Shown here one piece after another: positions 41,412 to 51,593 of a DNA stretch of 64,000 bases. The notes under the pieces were generated by a model that saw only the letters and a program-made list of their open reading frames with translations, was not told where the DNA came from and did no database searches. The translations under genes were made by a program, and so were the position numbers. Origin of the DNA: Paeniglutamicibacter kerguelensis (GTDB taxonomy: Bacteria; Actinomycetota; Actinomycetes; Actinomycetales; Micrococcaceae); assembly GCF_017876535.1 (NCBI RefSeq), contig NZ_JAGIOF010000001.1, positions 3,348,001-3,412,000 of the forward strand, written 5' to 3'. How positions within the stretch are numbered: position 1 is the first letter of the stretch; the number at the start of each line of letters is the position of its first letter.

Positions 41412-42908
41412 ATGACCATCGTCAACACGAACCACGAGCAGACCCAACCGGCAACAACCGAACCACCGGTCCTCGCCAGTGGGTCGATGCTGGAACGCAC
41501 CTTCAAGATCACCCAACGCGGATCGACGGTCAAGCGGGAAATCCGTGGCGGCATCGTCACCTTCTTCACCATGGCCTACATCGTGGTGCTCAACCCCTTG
41601 ATCCTCGGCGGGTTCAGCCCCGACGCAGCCCCCGTGGACGTAGCGGGAAACTTCCTTCCCGCCGCGGCGGTCGGCGCGGCCACGGGCCTGACGGCCGGCC
41701 TGCTGACCATCGTCTTCGGCTTGGTGGCGAACCTGCCCTTCGGGCTCGCCGCGGGACTGGGCATCAATTCCTTCCTGGCAGTCTCCGTCATCGGCGATGT
41801 CACCTGGCCCGAGGCCATGGGCCTGGTCCTGCTCAACGGCATCGTCATCGTGATCTTCGCGCTGACGGGTGCCCGGACAGCCATCTTCAGGGCCATTCCC
41901 AAGGACCTGAAGGCGGCAATCACCGTCGGCATCGGCCTGTTCATCACCTTCATCGGGTTCGTTGATTCGGGCTTCGTCACCCGCACGCCGGCCGGCCCGC
42001 CGGTTCAGTTGGGCACCGACGGTTCCATTTCCGCATTCCCCACCATCGTCTTCGTCATCGGCGTGGTGCTCATGGGCGGGCTGGTGGCCCGCAAGGTCCA
42101 GGGCGGGTTGCTGATCGGCATCATCGCCACCACCATCCTGGCCGTCGTTGCCGAAAAGATCCTGCGCATCGGGGCCGCCAGCGAGGCGAACCCCGGCGGC
42201 TGGCACCTGAACGTTCCCGAGCTTTCGGGACAGATCCTCTCCATCCCCGATTTCTCCATCGTCGGGCAGTTCGATATGTTCGGCGCGTTCTCACGCATTG
42301 GCCCGCTGGCCGCGACCATGCTGGTCTTCACCCTGGTGTTCACCAACTTCTTCGACGCCATGGGAACCATGACGGGCCTTGCCAAGAGCGCCAACGTTTC
42401 CCGCAAGGACGGCACATTCCCCCGCATCAAGTCGGCCTTCGTTGTCGAGGGCATGGGCGCCGTGTTCGGCGGCATGACAAGCACCTCCTCCAACACCGTC
42501 TATGTGGATTCGGCGGCAGGCATCGGGGAAGGCGCACGCACGGGACTGGCCTCGGTGGTCACCGGCATGTTGTTCCTGGGTGCCATGTTCCTGACCCCGC
42601 TGACATCGGTGGTCCCCATCGAGGTGGCCGCATCCGCCTTGGTGGTGGTGGGCACCATGATGGCCGGGCAGATCCGCGCGATCAACTTCAAGCGCTTCTC
42701 CGTGGGCATGCCGGCATTCCTCACCCTGGTGACCATGCCGCTGACGTACTCGATCGCCAACGGCATCGGCGTCGGATTCATCTCCTGGGTGCTGATCAAT
42801 TCATTGGCCGGACGCGGATCGAAGATCCACCCGCTGATGTGGGTGGTTTCGGCCGGCTTCCTGGTCTACTTCGCGCGCGGACCCATCTCCCTGCTGCTGG
42901 GCGCCTAG
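41412..42908 (+). CDS. Purine permease of the AzgA/NCS2 group (hypoxanthine/guanine uptake)
   Basis: A 498-residue, ~14-segment membrane symporter. Starts TFKITQRGSTVKREIRGGIVTFFTMAYIVVLNPLIL, the AzgA-type signature, and has GLAAGLGINSF and FDAMGTMTGLA conserved motifs. AzgA/PbuG transporters import hypoxanthine, guanine or adenine with protons. ATG 41412 lies 14 bases after the deaminase stop. It feeds the deaminase and xanthine dehydrogenase with purines. Confidence 0.93.
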   Translation: MTIVNTNHEQTQPATTEPPVLASGSMLERTFKITQRGSTVKREIRGGIVTFFTMAYIVVLNPLILGGFSPDAAPVDVAGNFLPAAAVGAATGLTAGLLTIVFGLVANLPFGLAAGLGINSFLAVSVIGDVTWPEAMGLVLLNGIVIVIFALTGARTAIFRAIPKDLKAAITVGIGLFITFIGFVDSGFVTRTPAGPPVQLGTDGSISAFPTIVFVIGVVLMGGLVARKVQGGLLIGIIATTILAVVAEKILRIGAASEANPGGWHLNVPELSGQILSIPDFSIVGQFDMFGAFSRIGPLAATMLVFTLVFTNFFDAMGTMTGLAKSANVSRKDGTFPRIKSAFVVEGMGAVFGGMTSTSSNTVYVDSAAGIGEGARTGLASVVTGMLFLGAMFLTPLTSVVPIEVAASALVVVGTMMAGQIRAINFKRFSVGMPAFLTLVTMPLTYSIANGIGVGFISWVLINSLAGRGSKIHPLMWVVSAGFLVYFARGPISLLLGA

Positions 42909-42950
42909 CCCCTGGGCTTCTTGAAGGACCTTCACGAAGGACGTTGCTCA

Positions 42951-44165
42951 ATGCTCAATCTCCATTCGGGGTTGGACACCGCGATGGTGGCTACCGGCAA
43001 TTCATTCGCCGTAGCCACCATCGTGGGCACCACCGGCTCCACCCCGCACCCCATCGGCACCTCGATGCTGATCCATGCCGACGGTTCGACGACGTCTTCC
43101 CTCTCGGGCGGATGCGTGGAGGGCGCGGTCCATGCCGCCGCACTTGAGGCACTCGAAGACGGCCGCGAACGCCGCGAACACTACGGCTATTCACCCACCG
43201 ACGCCTTCGCCGTCGGTCTCACCTGTGGAGGCGAAATCGACGTGCACATTGCACCCTTTGCGCCGGATTCGTCCATGCACGAAGTGCTGGACCTCTTGGC
43301 AACATTCCACGCCACGGATCCCGTGGCACTGATCCGCCGGATCGACATCGGCTCCACCGGATCGGTGCTGGTTCCCAACCCGGCGCAGCTGGGCCTCCAC
43401 GACCTCGCCGAGCTCCTGGCCCCGGTGGTCGGCCAAAACGCCAGCTCGCTGGCCGCAACGCTCAGCTTCCAGCTTGTTGCGGGCGGACGCACGGGCATCG
43501 TGGGCCTTGAGGGCGAGGGGGCTTCCTGTGCCGAAACCCCGATCGAGTTGCTCGTCGAGTCCCGGCTCAGCCCGCCGCGCATGATCGTCTTCGGCGCCAA
43601 CACCTTCGCCGAGGAACTGCTCAAGCTCGCCCCGATGCTGGGCTACCAAAGCACCCTGTGCGATCCCCGCGCCGCGTTCACGCTGCAGCCGCGCTTCAAC
43701 ACCGCCGACGAGATTTCCACCGTGTGGCCGCACGAATACCTGGCGGCCGAGATCGCCGCGGGACGCATCGATTCGCGCACGGTGCTGTGCATCCTGACGC
43801 ACGACCCCAAGTTCGAGATCCCCCTGCTGACCCTCGCGCTGCGCCAACCCGTTGCCTACATTGGAGCCATGGGTTCACGAAGCAGCCACGAGGCACGCAT
43901 GCTCGCCTTGCGCGGGGAACGGGTTTCCGAGCAGGAACTTGCCCGGCTGCACTCACCGATCGGGCTTGACCTGCAGGCCGGAACCGCGGCAGAGGTGGCG
44001 ATCAGCATCGCCGCCGAAATCATCGCCAGCCGCTCCGAGCACGCCACCATGAGTCCGTTGAACACCCGATCCGGGTCCATCCACTCCCGCCCGCAGTCCC
44101 GCTCCCGAGCCAAGCCCGCGGCTGCCGGCCAGACCATGACACAGGAGGACCCGGCATGGACATGA
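42951..44165 (+). CDS. xdhC: Xanthine dehydrogenase accessory protein XdhC
   Basis: A 404-residue XdhC/CoxI-type chaperone that inserts the sulfurated molybdenum cofactor into apo-xanthine dehydrogenase. The N-terminal GTTGSTPHPIGTSMLIHADGSTTSSLSGGCVEGAVH is the XdhC_CoxI domain and the C-terminal IGAMGSRSSHEARM is the Rossmann domain (XdhC_C). The C-terminal ~45 residues are disordered and serine-rich. AGGA precedes ATG 42951. Its last ten bases overlap the FAD-subunit gene. Confidence 0.93.
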   Translation: MLNLHSGLDTAMVATGNSFAVATIVGTTGSTPHPIGTSMLIHADGSTTSSLSGGCVEGAVHAAALEALEDGRERREHYGYSPTDAFAVGLTCGGEIDVHIAPFAPDSSMHEVLDLLATFHATDPVALIRRIDIGSTGSVLVPNPAQLGLHDLAELLAPVVGQNASSLAATLSFQLVAGGRTGIVGLEGEGASCAETPIELLVESRLSPPRMIVFGANTFAEELLKLAPMLGYQSTLCDPRAAFTLQPRFNTADEISTVWPHEYLAAEIAAGRIDSRTVLCILTHDPKFEIPLLTLALRQPVAYIGAMGSRSSHEARMLALRGERVSEQELARLHSPIGLDLQAGTAAEVAISIAAEIIASRSEHATMSPLNTRSGSIHSRPQSRSRAKPAAAGQTMTQEDPAWT

Positions 44166-45004
44166 ACACCATCGAAGCGGTGGTTCCCACGACCGACCCG
44201 GACCAATACCGCGACGGGGACGCCTGGCTCGCCGGGGGCACCGTGCTCTTTTCCTACGGATCCCAGACGCTGACCCGGCTGCTGGACATCACCACCGCGG
44301 GGTGGAAGGCAATCACGGTGCGCGAGGACGGCATCGAGTTCGCCGCGACCTGCACCATCGCCGAGCTCTACGCCCTGCCCGGGGACCCCGCCCTGCCGGA
44401 CGGCTGGAAGGCAATGGAGCTGGTTCGGCCCGCCTGCGATGCGTTTGTTGCTTCATTCAAGGTCTGGAACCTTTCGACGATGGGCGGCAACATTGCCACC
44501 TCGCTGCCGGCCGGGCCGATCATCTCCCTGTGCTCGGCGCTGGACGCCGTTGCCGAAATCCACGGACCCGCCGGGGCCCTGCGCCGCCAGCCGGTGGCGG
44601 AACTTGTCACGGGCAACGGCAGCAACACCCTGGGACCCGGGGAGCTGATCCGCTCGCTGCATGTTCCGGCCCATGCACTGCGGGCCCGCACGGCGTTCCG
44701 CCGGCTCTCGCTCTCGAACCTCGGCCGCACGGGGGTGATGGTCATCGGACGCGTCGATGACGACGGGTTGTTCACGCTCACCGTCAGCGGATCCACCAAG
44801 CGCCCCGTCCAGCTGCGTTTTGCAGCCGGCCACCACCCACGCCCCACGGAACTTCTGGCCGAGCTGAAGTCCCGCATTGCCCCGGAGGCCTATCACGACG
44901 ACATCCACGGCCGCACGCGGTGGCGCGAGGAGATGACCCATCGCCTGGGCCTGGAAGTCCTTGCCGAGCTGTTGCCCGCGACCCGCGGCCCGATCGAAGG
45001 TTGA
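44156..45004 (+). CDS. Xanthine dehydrogenase FAD-binding subunit
   Basis: A 282-residue CoxM/XdhB-type flavoprotein. FAD-binding signatures are AWLAGGTVL near residue 26 and [16 protein letters not shown] near residue 108, and a CO dehydrogenase FAD C-terminal domain follows. It overlaps the xdhC gene at its start and ends four bases before the next subunit gene, so translation of all three is linked. It passes electrons from the 2Fe-2S clusters to NAD+. Confidence 0.9.
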   Translation: MDMNTIEAVVPTTDPDQYRDGDAWLAGGTVLFSYGSQTLTRLLDITTAGWKAITVREDGIEFAATCTIAELYALPGDPALPDGWKAMELVRPACDAFVASFKVWNLSTMGGNIATSLPAGPIISLCSALDAVAEIHGPAGALRRQPVAELVTGNGSNTLGPGELIRSLHVPAHALRARTAFRRLSLSNLGRTGVMVIGRVDDDGLFTLTVSGSTKRPVQLRFAAGHHPRPTELLAELKSRIAPEAYHDDIHGRTRWREEMTHRLGLEVLAELLPATRGPIEG

Positions 45005-45008
45005 GTCC

Positions 45009-47855
45009 ATGTCCATCCATATCAACGGGAAGCCGGCCGAAACCACCCCCGAGCCGGGGCAATGCCTGCGCACCTTCCTGCGTTCCGAGGGCGCACTGGG
45101 TGTGAAGAAGGGCTGCGACGGCGGGGACTGCGGCGCCTGCACCGTCCATGTCGATTCGGTTCCGGTTCATTCGTGCATCTACCCGGCCGTGCGCGCCGAG
45201 GGGCACGAGGTCACCACCATCGAGGGTCTCGCCGCGGTCCAGGGCACCGCCGGATCGCTGGCACCCATGCAGGAGCAGGTGGCCAGGGCCCAGGGGTTCC
45301 AGTGCGGTTTCTGCACCGCCGGGCTGATCATGACGGCCTCGACATTCGATGACAAGCAGCTGGAGGACCTGCCCCGGAACCTCAAGGGCAACCTCTGCCG
45401 CTGCACCGGCTACCGGGCCATCGAGGATGCCGTGCTGGGACGCGACGGGGATGCCTGTTCGCATCCGCCGGAGGAAAAATGCGCCCTGGACGGCTCCGAT
45501 CCCGCCGCGTCGGGCCCCGTGGGAAGCAATACCCCGGCCCCCGCGGCCAACGCCATCGTGACGGGCCAGGCCCGCTACACCCTGGACATTCCCGCCGAAG
45601 AGCTGCCCGGCTTGCTGCACATGAAACTGGCCCGCTCCCCGCACGCCCACGCGCGCATCCTGCACATCGACGCCAGCGCCGCGCTGGCCATTCCCGGCGT
45701 GCATGCGGTGCTGAGCCACGTGGACGATCCGGGTGTGCTTTTCTCGGCCGCGCAGCACGAACTCATCGAGGACGATCCTGACGACTCACGCATATTCGAT
45801 CCCGTCGTGCGCTTCAAGGGACAGCGCGTCGCGGCTGTCGTTGCCGACTCCGTGGCCATCGCCGAGGCCGGAGTCAGGGCGCTGCGGGTCGACTACGAGA
45901 TGCTGCCGGCGGTCTTCTCCCCGTTCGAGGCGATCGCCGACGGCGCACCGGCGATCCACGCCGGCAAGCCCGCCGCCTCGCGCATTGCCGACACGTCCCG
46001 CAACATCGTGGTCGAGGTCCACCACGAGATGGGTGATGTGGACGCGGCCCTGCGAGAAAGCGACGTCAGCTACACCGAAACCTTCAACACCCAGCGCGTG
46101 CAGCATGTCTCGCTTGAAACGCACGCCGCGACGGGGTGGTTCGACGACGCGGGGATCCTCACCGTGCGCACCTCGACGCAGGTCCCGTTCCTGGTCAAGC
46201 GCACGCTTGAACGGATCCTTGGCCTGCCGCATGACTCGGTACGGGTTGTTGCCGGCCGCGTCGGCGGAGGCTTCGGCGGAAAGCAGGAGGTCCTGGTCGA
46301 GGACGTGGTCGCCCTGGCCGTGACAAGGCTACGCCGCCCGGTGCAGCTTGAGCTCACGCGCAGCGAGGTCCTGACGGCCACCACCACCCGCCATGCCTTC
46401 AACGTCAAGGTCAGCGTGGGCGGAAACAAGAACGGCGAGCTCACGGCCCTGGCCATCGAGGTCCTCACCGACACCGGGGCCTACGGCAACCACGCACCGG
46501 GGGTCATGTTCCATGGTTGTTCCGAGTCCGTTGCCGTGTACAAGACAGCCAACAAGCGGGTGGACGCCGCCGCCGTGTACACCAATACGGTGCCGGCCGG
46601 GGCCTTCCGCGGCTATGGCCTGAGCCAGACGATCTTCGCCGTGGAATCGGCCTTGGATGAACTCGCCAGGCGACTGGGCCTGGATCCGCTGGCATTCAGG
46701 GCAAACGTCATGCTGCGCGAGGGCGACCCGATGCTGTCGCTCCATGACGAGCCAGAGGACGACCTCCTCTACGGTTCCTACGGGCTTGACCAGTGCGTCG
46801 AACTGGCCCGGACCGCCCTGGCCAGGGGCGCCGAACGCGGTGCCGACGGACGCGAACTGGACGAACACTGGCTCATCGGCGAGGGCACCGCCCTGTCCAT
46901 GATCGCCACGGTTCCCCCGCGCGGCCACTACTCGCATTCCACCATTGAGTCCCTGGGCGATGGCAGCTTCCTGTTGAAGGTCGGCACCGCCGAGTTCGGC
47001 AACGGCACCTCCACCGTGCACACGCAGTTGGCGGCCGATGCGCTGGGAACCACCGCCGCATCGATGGTCCTGCGGCAATCAGACACCGGGCTCACCGAGC
47101 ACGACACGGGTGCGTTTGGTTCGGCCGGAACCGTTGTGGCCGGCAAGGCAACCTTTGCCGCGGCGCAGGCCCTGGCCCTGCAGCTTCGGGATGTGGCGGC
47201 GGAGCTCAGCGGGATCCCCGTCGAGGAGTGCGTGCTTGTCCCCGAGGGAGTTTCCTGCGCAGGAATGCTTGTTCCCCATGCAGACATCCTTGCCGCGGCC
47301 AGCCCGGCCCGGCGGCATTGGGCCGAAGGCCGGTGGGGTGGCACACCCCGCTCGGTCGCCTTCAACGTCCACGGCTTCCGGGTTGCCATTGATTCGCGCA
47401 CCGGGGAACTGCGCATCCTGCAAAGCGTCCAGGCAGCGGACGCGGGTGTCGTGGTCAACCCCAGGCAGTGCCGGGGCCAGATCGAGGGCGGCATCGCCCA
47501 GGCACTCGGTGCGGCCCTCTACGAGGAGGTGCTCATCGATGATGGCGGAAAGGTCGAAACCGATGTGCTGCGGCAGTATCACATTCCAACATTTGCCGAC
47601 GTGCCTCGAAGCGAAATCTACTTTGCCGAAACCACCGATGCGTTGGGTCCGCGCGGAGCCAAGTCCATGAGCGAAAGCCCCTTCAATCCGGTGGCTCCGG
47701 CGCTCGCCAACGCCGTGCGCGATGCAACGGGCATTCGGTTCACCAGGACCCCGATTCGTCGCGACGACATCTATCTTGCCCTTCGGGCGGCGGGCAAGGT
47801 TCCGCCGCTAGTGTCCACCGAGCAGGTGGAGGTCCAAGGGGGTATCAACGTCTGA
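45009..47855 (+). CDS. Xanthine dehydrogenase: fused 2Fe-2S and molybdopterin subunit
   Basis: A 948-residue chain in which the small Fe-S subunit is joined to the large molybdenum subunit. Residues 1-140 carry two 2Fe-2S clusters (Cys36, 41, 44, 56 and Cys99, 102, 130, 132 in CGFC and LCRCTGYR). A 40-residue linker leads to the Mo domain ([46 protein letters not shown]). The catalytic Glu motif, normally GxGE, reads [17 protein letters not shown]. The FAD subunit stays separate. Substrate is hypoxanthine/xanthine by context. The 3' end overlaps the convergent MocA-like gene by 48 bases. Confidence 0.92.
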   Translation: MSIHINGKPAETTPEPGQCLRTFLRSEGALGVKKGCDGGDCGACTVHVDSVPVHSCIYPAVRAEGHEVTTIEGLAAVQGTAGSLAPMQEQVARAQGFQCGFCTAGLIMTASTFDDKQLEDLPRNLKGNLCRCTGYRAIEDAVLGRDGDACSHPPEEKCALDGSDPAASGPVGSNTPAPAANAIVTGQARYTLDIPAEELPGLLHMKLARSPHAHARILHIDASAALAIPGVHAVLSHVDDPGVLFSAAQHELIEDDPDDSRIFDPVVRFKGQRVAAVVADSVAIAEAGVRALRVDYEMLPAVFSPFEAIADGAPAIHAGKPAASRIADTSRNIVVEVHHEMGDVDAALRESDVSYTETFNTQRVQHVSLETHAATGWFDDAGILTVRTSTQVPFLVKRTLERILGLPHDSVRVVAGRVGGGFGGKQEVLVEDVVALAVTRLRRPVQLELTRSEVLTATTTRHAFNVKVSVGGNKNGELTALAIEVLTDTGAYGNHAPGVMFHGCSESVAVYKTANKRVDAAAVYTNTVPAGAFRGYGLSQTIFAVESALDELARRLGLDPLAFRANVMLREGDPMLSLHDEPEDDLLYGSYGLDQCVELARTALARGAERGADGRELDEHWLIGEGTALSMIATVPPRGHYSHSTIESLGDGSFLLKVGTAEFGNGTSTVHTQLAADALGTTAASMVLRQSDTGLTEHDTGAFGSAGTVVAGKATFAAAQALALQLRDVAAELSGIPVEECVLVPEGVSCAGMLVPHADILAAASPARRHWAEGRWGGTPRSVAFNVHGFRVAIDSRTGELRILQSVQAADAGVVVNPRQCRGQIEGGIAQALGAALYEEVLIDDGGKVETDVLRQYHIPTFADVPRSEIYFAETTDALGPRGAKSMSESPFNPVAPALANAVRDATGIRFTRTPIRRDDIYLALRAAGKVPPLVSTEQVEVQGGINV

Positions 47856-48428
47856 TCCCGTGTCCAGATCCGAACAATCGATGAGGTCGATAAGCCCCTG
47901 GTGCGCGGCCAGGTAGGCGCGGGCCCCCGCATCGCCGGTGGCAGCAGCTGCTGCCGGTTGCGTGTGCTCCGGTGCGAACAGCACCGGGTGCCCGCGCCTC
48001 GGGGGTTCGGTTCCCTGGCGATAGCCTGCGGCGGTGATCCGTCCGGGGCGGTGGGCCGATATCAACCGGCGGACCAGTTCGGCATCCATGCCGGGCTGGT
48101 CCACCAGCGCTATCAGGGCACTGGCCCCGGGGGGAACCGCGCCCATCCCCAGCACGAATGAGGAACCCATCCCGGTGGACCAATGTTCGTTGACCAGCAC
48201 CGTGGCCTCGCCGTCACGCAGTTGTGCGGCAACGCGTTGTGCTTCGGCGCCGAGCACCACCACGACGTGCTCGCATCCCCCACGAACCAGGGCCTGGACC
48301 GCCGAGTCCAGAAGGGTTTCGCCGTTGCTTTTCACCAACAGTGCCTTGGGGCCGCGGCCCAGCCGCAAGCCGGATCCTGCGGCAAGCACAACGCCGTAGC
48401 AAGGTGGCCGTTTGGCTAGGTTGGTCAT
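47808..48428 (-). CDS. MocA-like molybdenum cofactor nucleotidyltransferase
   Basis: A 206-residue GT-A-fold NTP transferase with the signature [20 protein letters not shown] and metal Asp region [10 protein letters not shown], as in MobA/MocA (CTP:molybdopterin cytidylyltransferase). MocA makes the MCD form of the cofactor used by xanthine dehydrogenase-family enzymes, matching the adjacent genes. It is transcribed convergently with them, and its 3' end lies inside the Mo-subunit gene by 48 bases. Confidence 0.85.
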   Translation of the reverse strand: MTNLAKRPPCYGVVLAAGSGLRLGRGPKALLVKSNGETLLDSAVQALVRGGCEHVVVVLGAEAQRVAAQLRDGEATVLVNEHWSTGMGSSFVLGMGAVPPGASALIALVDQPGMDAELVRRLISAHRPGRITAAGYRQGTEPPRRGHPVLFAPEHTQPAAAAATGDAGARAYLAAHQGLIDLIDCSDLDTGSDVDTPLDLHLLGGH

Positions 48429-48476
48429 CTGCCCATCCTAGATCGCCTTTTCGCTCGAGGGCAGGCACAGCATTGC

Positions 48477-48530
48477 AAAGCAACCGGTGCGGGTTGGTTT
48501 CACGTGAAACCAACCCGCACCGGTTGCTTT
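48477..48530. other. 54-bp perfect palindrome centred on a parS site
   Basis: 27 bases on each side pair exactly with no spacer. The centre GTTTCACGTGAAAC (48497-48510) equals the 14-base core of the ParB-binding parS consensus (TGTTTCACGTGAAACA) with flanking G/C instead of T/A. The whole element lies between MocA and the stop of the osmoprotectant binding-protein gene and could also act as transcription terminator for the latter. No second copy was seen in this window. Confidence 0.85.
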
Positions 48531-48544
48531 GTTTGAACCCGACA

Positions 48545-49537
48545 TCAAGGCTTGGAGATGAAGCCTTCCTTGACCATCCAGTCGAAGGCGACATCGGCGG
48601 GCTCGCGCCCCTTGACGTCCACCTCCAGGTTCATGGCCCGGAGTTCCTTGTCGGTCAGCAGCGGGGCGATCTTGGCAAACACGTCCGCCATGCCCGGGTA
48701 CTGATCGAGGAACTTGCCGTTGAACACGGGCGCCACGTTGTAGGCGGGGAAATAGCCCAGGTCGTCTTCCAGGATCGTGAGATCCAGTGCCTGGATACGC
48801 CCGTCGGTGGTGAAGACCTCGCCGAAGTTGCAGTTGCCCGCATCGGTGGCGCTGTAGATCGCACCGGTGTCATAGACCCCGACGTTCGAGTCCGGAACAG
48901 ACTTGGCGTCTCCACGCTTGAGCCCGTAGTGCTCAAGCATCGGGTTCAGGCCGTCGGAGCGGGAGTTGAACTCCGCGTCGACGCAGAACGTCCGGTCCTT
49001 GGCCGGCAGATCCTTCAACTGCGACATCTTGGTGATTCCGCCGAGCTTCTTGACGGCTTCCGAACGCACGGCCATGGCATAGGTGTTGTTCATGGGCGCA
49101 GGCTTGCCCCAGGTCATCCCGTTGCCCAGATCCTGGTCGTGGACCTTTTTCCACTGTTCCTTCTGGTTGGCAATGCCTTCCTCGTGGCCAAGGTAGGTCA
49201 TCCACGCGGTGCCGGTGTATTCCCACATCATGTTTGCCTGGCCGGAATGGAGCAGCTCGCGGGCGGGCTGGCTACCGGGAACGCCGGTCAGGTCGGTGAC
49301 CTTGAATCCGGCGGCCTGCGCGGCCAGCACGGCGATCTTGCCCAACACGAGCTGTTCGGTGTAAGCCTTGCTGGTCACCGTCAGGCGCGCATTCTCGGGC
49401 AAACCGTCCAGCGGGGCAATGCTTCCGGGCCCGGCCTCGGGCACGTAGGACGCGGCCGGAGCCAACCCGCAGCCCGTCAGCAGGACGCCGGCCGCGGCCA
49501 CCAAGGTGGCCGCTGTGAACAATTTTCCAAACATCAT
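48545..49537 (-). CDS. Osmoprotectant ABC transporter substrate-binding lipoprotein (OpuCC/ProX-type)
   Basis: A 330-residue OpuAC-family lipoprotein with signal and lipobox TGCG (LVAAAGVLLTGC). The binding fold shows TSKAYTEQLVLGKIAVLAAQAAG, ...ANMMWEYTGTAWMTYLGHEEG (aromatic cage region) and FGEVFTTDGRIQALDL. Quaternary ammonium osmolytes (glycine betaine, choline, carnitine) bind such cages. Last gene of the four-gene operon running on the minus strand; the palindrome follows. Confidence 0.9.
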   Translation of the reverse strand: MMFGKLFTAATLVAAAGVLLTGCGLAPAASYVPEAGPGSIAPLDGLPENARLTVTSKAYTEQLVLGKIAVLAAQAAGFKVTDLTGVPGSQPARELLHSGQANMMWEYTGTAWMTYLGHEEGIANQKEQWKKVHDQDLGNGMTWGKPAPMNNTYAMAVRSEAVKKLGGITKMSQLKDLPAKDRTFCVDAEFNSRSDGLNPMLEHYGLKRGDAKSVPDSNVGVYDTGAIYSATDAGNCNFGEVFTTDGRIQALDLTILEDDLGYFPAYNVAPVFNGKFLDQYPGMADVFAKIAPLLTDKELRAMNLEVDVKGREPADVAFDWMVKEGFISKP

Positions 49538-49539
49538 TT

Positions 49540-50313
49540 CTACAATCCCTTCGGGCGGGCCAGCTGCTCGAAGACACGGCCCAGCCAGTCGATGAGCAAG
49601 GCCAGCAGCGCCACCAGCAGGGACCCCGCAATCAGCACGACGGTGAGGTTCATGTTCACCCCGGTGGTGATCAGGATGCCCAGCCCGCCGCCGTTGATGA
49701 AGGCTGCCAGCGTCGCGGTTCCCACGAGCAGCACCAGTGCGGTGCGGATGCCGGAGAGCATGACCGGAACGGCCAGCGGCAGCTCGACCTTGAACAGCAC
49801 GGCCATGGAGCTCATGCCCATGCCGCGGCCGGCCTCAACCAGCCGCTCATCCACTTGCCTCAGCCCCACCATGGTGTTGGTCAACACCGGCAGGATCGCG
49901 TAGGCGACCAAGGAGATGACCGCGGCCCAGTAGCCGAATCCGATCCAGAAGGCCAGGATGACAACCAGGCCGATGGCCGGGGCCGCCTGGCCGATGTTGG
50001 CCACGGCCATGACCGGGTTGGTGAAGCGGCGCATGGAGGGCCGGGTGAGCACGATGCCCAGCGGAATGGCGATCACCAGCACGATGACCGCAGCCATCAA
50101 GGTCAGTTGCAGGTGCTCGACCGTGTATCCCCACAGGGTCGCCGGGTCCAGCGTGGTGCGCTCGGTCTCGCTCAGGTCGGAGGCTGCCAGCCAAACAACC
50201 ACGGCGGCAAGCGCCGCCAGGATTCCCAGCAATTGCAGGCCCAGTGCACGCCACGGGCGCTCAACCGGTTTGGCGGGCATGGTTGTTAGCGCGGTTGCTG
50301 CGGCGGCACTCAT
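49540..50313 (-). CDS. Osmoprotectant ABC transporter permease (OpuCD/OpuBD-like)
   Basis: A 257-residue membrane subunit with six hydrophobic segments and the OpuBB/ProW-type loop (LVEAGRGMGMSSMAVLFKVELPLAVPVMLSGIRTALVLLVGTATLAAFINGGGLG). Stop overlaps the region of the next gene, and the start overlaps the ATPase stop by a few bases (50310-50313), so the subunits are produced together. Two different permeases in the operon is normal for OpuC. Confidence 0.9.
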   Translation of the reverse strand: MSAAAATALTTMPAKPVERPWRALGLQLLGILAALAAVVVWLAASDLSETERTTLDPATLWGYTVEHLQLTLMAAVIVLVIAIPLGIVLTRPSMRRFTNPVMAVANIGQAAPAIGLVVILAFWIGFGYWAAVISLVAYAILPVLTNTMVGLRQVDERLVEAGRGMGMSSMAVLFKVELPLAVPVMLSGIRTALVLLVGTATLAAFINGGGLGILITTGVNMNLTVVLIAGSLLVALLALLIDWLGRVFEQLARPKGL

Positions 50314-51593
50314 CGTGGTTCCTCCGCGCTCACCGGTTGCTCAAGGTTGTCCCTCGACTGCGAGGCCTCGGCGGCAACGGCGTTTGCCACGGCCAATGCC
50401 GGGATGGCGCCGGAGTTCAGGCCAACCGGGGCGTCGCCGGCAGCGGCCTCCGCCATGGCATTGGCCTGGGCGATGGCTTCCATGATGGTCTTCACGTTGA
50501 TCACGCCGCGGAAGACATCGCGGCGGCCGGTGACCACTGCGGATTCCGAGCTGGCAACCAGCATGGTGTCCAGCGCATCGTTCAGCGTCGCCCGGTCGCC
50601 CACCACGGGCATTGACTCGTCGATGGTGTCATCGATCAGCTGCAGCCTGGAGAGCTGGCGACGGTTGAGCCGGCGCACCGGGCGGCTACGGGAATCGAGA
50701 ATCACGGCGTGGGAAGCGCCCGCGCCCTGAATGCGGGAGAGCACGTCGCTGGCCAACTCGCCGGGCTGGGCGGTGACTGCGTCCATGAGCTCGACCTCGT
50801 GGACCTTGGTCAGGGTCAGCTGCTTGAGGCCGGCACCCGAGCCGATGAAGTTCTCCACGAATTCGTTGGCGGGGTTGGCCAGGATCCGTTCGGGCGAATC
50901 GTACTGGACCAGCTGTGCGCCCTCATCGAAGACGGCAATCCAATCCCCCAGCTTCACGGCTTCGTCGAAGTCGTGGGTGACCATCACGATGGTCTTCTGG
51001 ACCTCGGACTGGATGTTCAGCAATTCATCCTGCAGGCGTTGGCGGGTGATGGGATCCACGGCGCCGAACGGCTCGTCCATGAGCAACACCGGAGGATCTG
51101 CGGCCAGCGCGCGGGCCACACCAACTCGCTGCTGCTGGCCGCCGGAGAGTTCCTTGGGGTAGCGGTCGCGGTAGATTGCCGGATCAAGGGATACAAGTTC
51201 GAGCAGTTCATCGACGCGTGCGGCGATCTTGGCTTTGTTCCAGCCGAGCATCTTGGGCACGATTGCAATGTTTGCCGCGACCGTCATGTGCGGGAAGAGC
51301 CCGCCGGCCTGGATGACATAGCCGATGCGGCGGCGCAACGTGTCGCCGTCCATCTTGGTCACGTCTTCGCCGTTGATCACGATCTTTCCGCCGGTCGGTT
51401 CGATCAGGCGGTTGATCATTTTCAGAGTGGTCGTCTTGCCGCAACCCGAGGGGCCGACGAACATGACGATGCTTCCGGCAGGGATTTCGAGGGTGAGTCC
51501 GCCGACGGCCGGCTTGATTTGGCCGGGGTACTGCTTGGTGACTTCATCAAGCAAGATTGATGCGCCGGTGACGGCGCCGGTGTTTTCAGACAC
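50310..51593 (-). CDS. Osmoprotectant ABC transporter ATPase with C-terminal CBS domains (OpuCA/ProV-type)
   Basis: A 427-residue ATPase. Walker A GPSGCGKT is at residues 47-54; signature LSGGQQQR and Walker B VLLMDEPFGAVDP follow. The last ~150 residues form tandem CBS modules (ASHAVILDSRSRPVRRLNRR and SMPVVGDRATLNDALDTMLVASSESAVVTGRRDVFRGVINVKTIM), which in OpuA-type transporters sense ionic strength, and then a disordered alanine-rich tail. Overlap with the neighbours at both ends. Confidence 0.92.
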   Translation of the reverse strand: MSENTGAVTGASILLDEVTKQYPGQIKPAVGGLTLEIPAGSIVMFVGPSGCGKTTTLKMINRLIEPTGGKIVINGEDVTKMDGDTLRRRIGYVIQAGGLFPHMTVAANIAIVPKMLGWNKAKIAARVDELLELVSLDPAIYRDRYPKELSGGQQQRVGVARALAADPPVLLMDEPFGAVDPITRQRLQDELLNIQSEVQKTIVMVTHDFDEAVKLGDWIAVFDEGAQLVQYDSPERILANPANEFVENFIGSGAGLKQLTLTKVHEVELMDAVTAQPGELASDVLSRIQGAGASHAVILDSRSRPVRRLNRRQLSRLQLIDDTIDESMPVVGDRATLNDALDTMLVASSESAVVTGRRDVFRGVINVKTIMEAIAQANAMAEAAAGDAPVGLNSGAIPALAVANAVAAEASQSRDNLEQPVSAEEPR

